From positions 125,413,523-125,477,522 of the forward strand of contig OU015503.1 of NCBI GenBank assembly GCA_907164885.2: a stretch of 64,000 bases of DNA, in the 5' to 3' direction. Positions 57,440-64,000 of this stretch are shown piece after piece. Under the pieces are notes generated by a model. It worked only from the letters and a program-made list of their open reading frames with translations. It was not told where the DNA came from and did no database searches. The DNA comes from Dolomedes plantarius. Its lineage: Eukaryota > Arthropoda > Arachnida > Araneae > Dolomedidae. Every line of letters begins with the position of its first letter. Within the stretch, counting starts at the first letter, position 1. The position numbers were made by a program, and so were the translations under genes.

Positions 57440-57997
57440 TTATACGAACAGTATGATTTACAATCGTATATAACTGTTAATAAATACCGTGCACTTCTGG
57501 ACCAAGTCCTGTATGAAACTATACTACATAACGGTAATAGTTACTATAAACAAATTCATGGTATACCAATGGGAGGTGGATGTTCATCTGCATTAGCAGA
57601 CATCTACCTTCACTTCTATGAACGTGGTGTAATGATGCTGAATGAACTTTTGTATTTTAGATATGTAGATGATATACTGGTTTGCTTCAATGAAAATTTA
57701 ACTTCAGTAGAAATTAATTTTTATCCGTATAATCTTAAATTGGTAGAAACTAAAAAAGACAACGAAGGCAATTTAGTATTTTTAGACTTATGTTTAAAAG
57801 TAAATCAACTAAAATACGTCTCGAATTGTCTTTATGATAAACGAGATCATTTTAATACTGTAAGGATTATGTCATGGAATAACGATCTTCACAAAAACAT
57901 CAAACGTAATGTTGTAATAAACCAGTTAATGCGCTGCCGACGTTTACATTCATGCGTAAAAAACATGGAAATTAGAATAAAAAAATCATTAAAATAG
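57440..57997 (+). pseudogene. Reverse transcriptase fragment with FRYVDDIL, family uncertain
   Basis: The main frame (57569-57997) reads GIPMGGGCSSALADIYLHFYERG, LLYFRYVDDILVCF (catalytic YVDD at residues 32-35) and, later, GNLVFLDLCLKV and CLYDKRDHFNTVRIMSWNNDLHKNIKRNVVINQLMRC. The preceding bases continue upstream with YRALLDQVLYETILHNGNSYYKQIH. The GIPMG start and FLDL plus YDKRD thumb resemble Penelope-like and related RTs more than LINE or LTR RTs. No GIY-YIG domain is seen. It is 5'-truncated. Confidence 0.7.
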
Positions 57998-58639
57998 CTT
58001 CTGAACAGGGTTTTCCTGGTCAATTCCTTACTTCAATCGTAACCCAGTTTTTCAATTTAAATACTGCATGCACGCATGGTGTATATCGTGACACTAGCTT
58101 GGTGAGGTGGTATGTATTTAGATGTATTGATATGCTATACTTAATGTAGTCAGCTTAAATATTATAATTTTACTTAATTTTGTTTTTAACGCTATATTAA
58201 GCTTTATTACTTAATGGTAATCTCTGGTTTAACATGTTTGTTTCACTTTAATTCTTTATTCACTTTATTTGATATATAAGGTTTTGGTGTTGTAGCCGAC
58301 CTCCGGGAGTGTTATCCGGATGTAAAGCATGTTTAACCGGGGTTGGGGGTCACAACAACCCCCCCCCCCAGTCATCAACTATAACACCTCCATTTCCTTT
58401 CAGTTTTAATACTAATATGTTAACCTTAATGATATCTGCGTTTATAGTAGTATCATAGGGTCGCATCAGTCCCCATTGTTTGTTAGTTTTTAAATTATCT
58501 AATATGTAAAAAAAGTTTGTGAGCAGCTTGGGGCCTAAATTTTATTTACTCATTCTTAGTTAGCTTTTTACGTGAATTATTATAATCACCACACACACAC
58601 ACAAGGGTCCCTCCCCTTTTCTCACCAAGGGATGTAGAA
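57998..58639. other. Interval without genes
   Basis: AT-rich, with a GC-rich island at 58290-58370 that has GGGGTTGGGGG facing CAACAACCCCCCCCCC, a possible hairpin. Nothing coding. Confidence 0.5.
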
Positions 58640-58888
58640 GTGTACCAAGAAGACAAAAATGTGCCAACACTTAGCGAACTTGTTAGGGTCATCGGAGCAC
58701 AGCCTGGATCATGGCAACTGAAAGAAGTCGTCAAAAGAGCCCAGCCGACTCTCCCGGAGAGGCATTTGGCTCGGAGAAATGCAACAACTAGCGAATTTGA
58801 TAGGAACCTTGTCGGGAGAGCACACAACAAAGGAGAGAAGGCCAAGTCTTTAAAACGCAATAACCGAGGAACCACGCAAACCAACTGA
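58640..58888 (+). other. Unidentified 82-codon frame
   Basis: A charged frame, rich in Arg/Lys/Glu and without hydrophobic segments, that lacks a recognisable domain. A 112-codon frame overlaps it on the other strand. It may be part of a gag-like protein, but I cannot support this. Confidence 0.2.
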
Positions 58889-58916
58889 GGAGGTACGACT
58901 ATTACAAGTAACTAAA

Positions 58917-59085
58917 GGGGAAGACGTCGCCAAGTAAGTACCAATTTGTTAAATAACAAGTGTAACTGTTTCTAAGATCATGACTTTTATTCCAAATATT
59001 AATATCCAGGAGAAGACGGCACCAAGTGAGTACTCTTTAGTTATTTAACAAGTGTAACCTTTTCTAACTTCATGGCATTCTTTTC
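58917..59085 (+). repeat. Two-copy tandem repeat, about 92 bp
   Basis: GAAGACGxCxCCAAGTxAGTAC...TTAAxxAACAAGTGTAACxxTTTCTAA occurs at about 58919 and again at about 59012. Divergence is moderate. Non-coding. Confidence 0.65.
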
Positions 59086-61244
59086 AGTAATCGTTTTAGG
59101 TCTTGCACTCCAAGCGATTTCGCCAGCATCCCTTAGTTGTGGGTTCCTCATTTTCCTGTCCCCAGCTTAGCATTCTAGTTTGAGCTCCACGACAAAATTG
59201 GGTTAGGCTTCTACCTGGTCTAGAACGTTTAATTGGCAGTTAGGATTCCCTGTCTTCGGAAAGCTCTTCGCCCGACCAAAGCGGGCAAGGTAGGGTTAAA
59301 TTGTTAGGACCTGCTATGATGAGTTAGGTGGCACATATTTATGTGAATATCGTTCGGGCATTTCCCGTCGTCTGCTGCACAGGTACGGCTTGTTTCATTT
59401 TAGCTTTATTACTCACCCCCCCTTAACTTTTTACTCAGGTTTAATGATCTGAATTTTTTTCCGGAGGACACAGCTATAGTCCAATGGAGTTTTGAGCACG
59501 CCACTTCATGGGGAAACTTACGCAGGGGCGGGCCACGACTCGCGTCGATGAACCTTATGCGAGTATGCGAGAGACGGGCCCGGGGTTTACACTGTCGCCT
59601 CCAAAATTGACCAGCACCTTAATTAGGCCAAGTCCGCACCCAGAAAGTCAACGCACCGATACCGATTAGTCATTGTTTGCTTTGTTTCTCTTTTGGTCTC
59701 GCGTTTCACTCCACCCCCATTAATTGTGAGTCGTTGGGCATCTCTTTTTGCTGGCCCCAGAGCATCCCTGTTGGCACTACGCCTCTCTTCCGCTATTCCA
59801 AATTTTTACCAGACAAACGTAATTGGCTACCCCAGCCATTTGAAATGGCCCCTCAGCCTGTACCTTTGCGCGAGCCACGCCCTCTGCCTTTCCACTCTGT
59901 GCTCGGGAGCAGGGGACTTGTTTTGGTCAGCCATCATCTGCGGTGTGACCCCACGGACGGGATTCCAACCTGGATGGCCACTACGTAGCCACGACGGGTC
60001 CCATTTCGTGCCCTGGAGAGTTAGAATGGCTCACAGATACTTTTCTAACGTGGTGATTAGAAGGGACTTTGACATCCGTACTTTCAGTAGAGCTGCTCAT
60101 CGGCTCTCTATAATTTCTATAATAAATTGCAAGATCTCCCAAATGAAATTGTAGAATTTCCCGATTACGATTTTCGTGATCCGGCCATCCGGAATCGTTC
60201 CCGCGCTGCTCTTCTTGAGCAAGCGCCGGACTAATCCCATCTTGTTTTTCACCTTCGTTTTATTTTGCCTGTTTTATGCTGGCCACTTGGTGCCCTGTTT
60301 CAGGGTCCACTTTATTCAACTGTACTTCGCTTTACGCCTTCGGGCAATGTATGTTTCCTGTGTATTAGTGTTTTTCCTGTGTTGTCATTATAATTTAAAA
60401 AGTCTTTTAAATCCACGTTCTTTATGTACTTATTTTTCTGTGTTTATATCGTAAATGTATCGCATTTGCAGTGACTTCAAATCCTACTTCCCGTTTATGT
60501 TTTTCATTATTTTGCACAAAGTAAACTTTGTGCCGTGCCCCTGTTCCATTCTTTTGTAGTTTTATGATTACCATATTTATAACTTTTATATATCTCAAGA
60601 GCACCTTATTTATCACTATCCGTATTCACGACTGGAGATAAAGCCCCGTTGGCCAAGGTTTCCCAACAACCCGCAGCTATCGCTATGAGGCCCAGTGTGT
60701 TGTCAGATGAGATTTGTTAACCAAGACAACAAGAGACAATGGGTCTGCTTTTCTGGCACGGATTAAGTACACCATCTTAATATAGAAATATTATACTTAC
60801 GTCAATCTGACGCTTTCCTTCGATCCCCCACTTACGGTATCTCCGCACCATCCGCTTGAAATCTAGGAGTTGTGGGATCCAGAATCATCCCTCAGCACAT
60901 CGGGGAATAGGGACCAGCGCAACCCCTTAGACCAGTGAGAAGAGAAGAGGGGGGGGGGTCCAGCGCGAAGCAAGAGAAGAGATTTGGAGGCGGTACAGAG
61001 CAGAGGCTTTCGGGCGCCGATGTTGAAGGAATAAGTTTGTAGGAGTGAACGGGGAAGAGATCCCGGAGATTTTGGCCTAGCGTAAAGAAACTGTGCCGAA
61101 GGGGAGGCGATTAGGCCGGTGATAGGAAAGCTCCTATGTGGGATGGTTGCTGCACTAAACAAGTGGTTTAGATGCGAGCGGAAGTCTGAGTGACTTCAAG
61201 AAGTTAAAGCTTGAGAGCATTATTACTCTGAGAGGTCAACTGTT
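59086..61244. other. Unassigned interval
   Basis: Several overlapping 90-155-codon frames on the plus strand (59677-60454) have no domain I recognise. A stretch at about 60110-60230 reads LQDLPNEIVEFPDYDFRD in one frame and could be a protein remnant. A GC-rich minus-strand frame at 60863-61162 is also unidentified. No gene is claimed. Confidence 0.35.
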
Positions 61245-61384
61245 GCGTGTTGAGTTTTACATGTCAATTGTGGTATTATAAAGTATATGCTTATATACTA
61301 GCTTTATTCTACACAATATCATATCTTTCATTAACAGTAATTTTATATACATATATACAGTTCGTTACCATTACTACACTGTCC

Positions 61385-62566
61385 GGTGCAGATGTGTTAG
61401 ACGCACCTCTTTCAAGTTGGCGATTTTTTTTATGTTTGGCGATTTTTTGTTTGGTGTGGCAGCCATGCGATTTGGCGTGATGTTTGTTTTTTGTTGCAAC
61501 CCTGTTTGTACGGCTATTTAATGGGGTGTGCTTGTGGGAGTAATTATATTGCGATTTTTGATAGTGTTTGGTAGATTATTGAATAATGGCTGCTATGTTG
61601 AGGGTTTCCTAGGTGGTTGCGAAGTACCAGGCTCGTGTTTTTGATTCTGTTAGGTCCAAATTTTCTCGTAATAGGCATGTAGAAGGGGTTGTGAACGAAT
61701 CTTTAGTTCATGGTTTTGTTTATGGGGATAGAATGGGTTTTTTTAGTTTTTAATGGGATGTAGGGTTTTTAAAATCTTTGTGTTAAATGTGAATGTAAAA
61801 TGAAGTTGGAAAAAAAATGTTTCAGACGGCTAGGTTTGGATGTGTCGTAATAAAATTGAGGGTAAAGAGTGGTTCACAAAGAAGTTTAGGATACGGCTCT
61901 TGGTTTACTTGTAGTAAATTAACTTTAGAAGAAGTTTTTGTTTTGAGTTTTGATATTATTAATAAGAAGAAAACTTCGGATATCCAGAGGGCGTGGAGCT
62001 TTAACAGTCACACTTTGGCTGACTGGAGGCAATTTGTCAATGAGTGTTTTGGATTACGTTTGTCGTTCTTCGGAACGAATAGGGGTGAAGGTAAGATTGT
62101 GGAAATTGATGAATCAAAGTTTGGTAAAAGGAAATATCACCGAGGGCATGCAGTGGAGGGGCAGTGGGTTTTTGGTGGGGTGGAAAGGGGGTCGGGGCGT
62201 CTTTTTTTAGTTGCTGTTGGGGATAGGGGAAAAGAAACGTTAATGAAATGTATTAGTGAGTGGATTTTACCCGGTACTACTATTTATTCTGATGGGTGGG
62301 CGTCGTATAAGGATATAGGGGAGGGGGGTTAAACATTTATCAGTTAATCATTCTATACATTTTGTTGATCCAGCTTCGGGATGCCATACAAATACAATAG
62401 AAAGTACTTGGAGGCATGTCAAAGCTTCATTACCGACTCATAAGACAGGCGGATTTTCAGTTTTATTTAGGGTTATATGTTTTATCACCTGACTATAAAT
62501 ACATATATGTATTTGGCGTCAAAAAAATTTTGTCGCCAAGGGAGGTGCGTGTCATACATCTGTTCC
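61385..62566 (+). mobile_element. Merlin DNA transposon, 1,182 bp
   Basis: Bounded by an 8-bp duplication, CACTGTCC (61377-61384) and CAATGTCC (62567-62574), with one mismatch. The termini are inverted: GGTGCAGATGTGTTAGACG and, from the right, GGAACAGATGTATGACACG, with CACCTC just inside each. The Merlin superfamily makes 8- to 9-bp duplications, and its transposase relates to bacterial IS1016/ISXO2. The interior encodes such a transposase with few breaks. TTGGCGA-type subterminal repeats are present at both ends. It is younger than the LTR it interrupts. Confidence 0.94.
61586..62492 (+). pseudogene. Merlin (ISXO2-like) transposase, few breaks
   Basis: From the ATG at 61586 the early region has stops and a shift (GFLKSLC...CKMKLEKKC is a damaged zinc ribbon). 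From 61817 the frame is open for 171 codons: TCSKLTLEEVFVLSF, VEIDESKFGKRKYHRGH (catalytic Asp, residue 98), VEGQWVFGGVERGSGRLFLV and TTIYSDGWASYKDI (second Asp, residue 159). A G-run shift near 62330 moves the frame to HLSVNHSIHFVDP...HTNTIESTWRHVKASLP, holding the catalytic Glu, and the stop at 62490. All three catalytic residues remain. The breaks make this copy inactive unless assembly errors explain them. Confidence 0.9.
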
Positions 62567-62704
62567 CAATGTCCAACTAGCGACGGAGCAACGTGCATGG
62601 CGAGTGTATATGAAACTAACAGAATATCATTGTTCGCATCTAGACTTCGCGAGGTGTAGTCTTCCGCGGTGGAAACTCCTCTGCCCACTGCATTGTGGCG
62701 CCAT

Positions 62705-62989
62705 CTAGTGAGGCGCTGCATACTCCCCCTCCAGTGAGGAAGCATGTAAAAATTGTTGCGGAAAATGCACTGCCCTCCCTGAGCGAGTTGATTTTCTCTG
62801 AAGAGGATCCGGTTGTCGAACTATGTTCCGACCGTCAGATTTTGGAGTGGTAATCTCACTGGAAGGATTTGTCAGAAATGCAGGCTTCAAACGATTAATT
62901 GAGACATTCACGAGCACCTCATACATTTTGCCTTTCCTGCTTACAACTTGGAAAGGGTCATCGTAGGGTTGCTGCAAGGGCCGCCGCAC
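62705..62989 (-). pseudogene. Gypsy pol C-terminal tail
   Basis: PLQQPYDDPFQVVSRKGKMYEVLVNVSINRLKPAFL is the chromodomain-less C-terminal block of Gypsy pol, followed by a Ser/Arg-rich tail ending SSLEGEYAAPH. The last codons overlap the polypurine tract and enter the 3' LTR, typical of this family. Confidence 0.85.
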
Positions 62990-63062
62990 AGTCTCGCCGA
63001 AGAAAGACGTGAGAAGCAGCGTTTAACTGTGGATGTACGAAAGAGCTGTTCACCATGCCTTT

Positions 63063-63810
63063 TCATGGGTGTTGGCCTTGAACCTTGCACATGAGCCTGC
63101 AGCTTCGAGACATAAGATCAGTCCATGTTTCACTTTCAGTGGAGCCAAAATATTCTGCTGGCAAACGTAAAGTTTCACCGAACACCAGTTCTGCTGGGGT
63201 ATACTTTAAATCTTGTTTCAATGCGCACCGGAGTCCCAGTAGGACGGTGGGCAGCATCTCAGTCCAATGCTCAGTCTGATGACATTAAATAGTTGTTTTC
63301 AGTGGGCGATGCCACTCCTCGATCAAGCCATTAGCTTGAGGGCGATATTCCGTAGTCCTTATTCGCTTGGCTCCCCAAAACTTGCTTAGGGCGTTAAAGA
63401 GTTGGGACTCGAACTGACGTCCTTGATCTGTGGTGATCTTGAGCGGGGTGCCATACCGCAATATCCAGCAAATGTAAAATTCTTCTGCCCCAGTAGCTGC
63501 TGAAATATCTTTGATGTGCTGTGTTTCTGACCAGCGAGAGAAACGGTCGATCATTGTTAAACAATTAGTAAAACCATTTGATGGAGGCAGAGGACCCACC
63601 AGATCCACGTGCACGTGTTAAAAATCTTTGAGATGGTTCCTGAAATGCTTGGACAGGTGTGTCGTTGCACCTTCGACAGTTGACATGGTACACAACACTT
63701 TGTCCATGCTGCAGGGTCAGAACCTTATTGAAGGCCAGATGAATCGCTTCTTTACTAAGTCAACTGTACGTTTATTTTCTGGGTGTGCCAGGTTGTGTAA
63801 GCTCCAAAAT
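63063..63810 (-). pseudogene. Gypsy integrase, frameshifted
   Basis: Minus strand, from the 5' side: a CQLSKVQRHT-type zinc end (about 63670-63700); HVDLVGPLPPSNGFTNCLTMIDRFSRW (first catalytic Asp); ITTDQGRQFES (second Asp); EYRPQANGLIEEWHRPLK (Glu). In a second frame, MLPTVLLGLRCALKQDLKYTPAELVFGETLRLP follows. All three catalytic residues are visible. A shift near 63280 splits core from tail, and stops interrupt the zinc domain. The RT would lie beyond or near the window edge. Confidence 0.9.
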
Positions 63811-63839
63811 ACATCTTAGCGTAATTTTCTAGTACATAT

Positions 63840-64000
63840 GGTTGTGCAGTTGCTGTGGAGATATTTCAGTATATTGTAACTTGTGTATCTGGGAGGGTGA
63901 TTTTCCTAAACTGTAAGGTTATTATCTGTAAGAAGGATAACCAACTCAGGATCTCAACTCTGTGCTTCTGCTATAGCTGTGAAATCAATGGGACTGGGTA
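63840..64000. other. Window end, unassigned
   Basis: Presumably more of the Gypsy element or its flank. I see no motif that can be assigned in this short piece. Confidence 0.4.

Larger units (their letters stand above)
61276..62720 (-). repeat. Gypsy 3' LTR, split by a Merlin transposon
   Basis: LTR halves 61276-61384 and 62575-62720 together give about 255 bp and align with the LTR at 50694-50943. On the minus strand the LTR starts TGCAGCGCCTCACTAG, right after the polypurine-like GGAGGGGGAG. It belongs to the Gypsy element whose pol lies at 62705-63800. The 1,182-bp insertion carries an 8-bp duplication of LTR sequence. Confidence 0.9.

Noticed and set aside
58546..58884. 112-codon minus-strand frame
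   Set aside because: It overlaps an equally uninformative plus-strand frame; neither has a domain.
59677..60154. 153-codon plus-strand frame as a gene
   Set aside because: It overlaps a 103-codon frame and has no recognisable domain or signal, so chance in a GC-richer block is as likely.

Overview
The window is eukaryotic nuclear DNA: AT-rich, very low in host coding sequence and packed with broken retroelements and DNA transposons (Gypsy, Copia, BEL/Pao, several non-LTR clades, piggyBac, Merlin, a pogo/Tigger piece, tRNA-derived SINEs). Spliceosomal-type splice signals, A-tailed SINEs with target-site duplications and a copia-type half-tRNA primer site point to an arthropod. The mix of families resembles what is seen in spiders, but that is inference. 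No complete host gene could be demonstrated.

Region 1 (1-26535) is a head-to-tail array of a 5,227-bp unit: four complete copies and one partial copy. On the minus strand each unit has an LTR-like segment (TATA box, AATAAA, terminal CA followed by TGG), about 2 kb with no open frame, a Gypsy-type integrase core and a long AT-rich tail. The copies differ at only a handful of positions and share the same integrase frameshifts. Copy 2 is split by a 5,063-bp piggyBac element with TTAA duplications. The array ends at a (TA)n microsatellite.

Region 2 (26595-39130) holds a 21-bp-stem hairpin, the 3' end of a non-LTR element, a Copia element with both LTRs (28555-33280), and BEL/Pao remnants in both orientations. 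One BEL remnant is interrupted by a 215-bp tRNA-derived SINE with a perfect 13-bp duplication.

Region 3 (39131-50168) has a Jockey-type LINE (40054-43832) split by a piggyBac N-terminal fragment, a separate piggyBac element bounded by CTAA (45354-47173), and a pogo/Tigger fragment containing a 5'-truncated copy of the same SINE. About 2.5 kb follow with little recognisable content.

Region 4 (50169-64000) has a duplicated 439-bp segment with exon-like splice signals, a Gypsy LTR, a decayed Merlin/ISXO2-type transposase, an R2-like LINE, another tRNA-SINE, a LINE ORF1 with zinc knuckles, an isolated reverse-transcriptase piece, and a Gypsy 3' end whose LTR is interrupted by a nearly intact 1,182-bp Merlin transposon with an 8-bp duplication.

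The genes do not form a pathway. The window reads as nested mobile-element history, and its clearest structural novelties are the amplified integrase-bearing array and the datable insertions into it.
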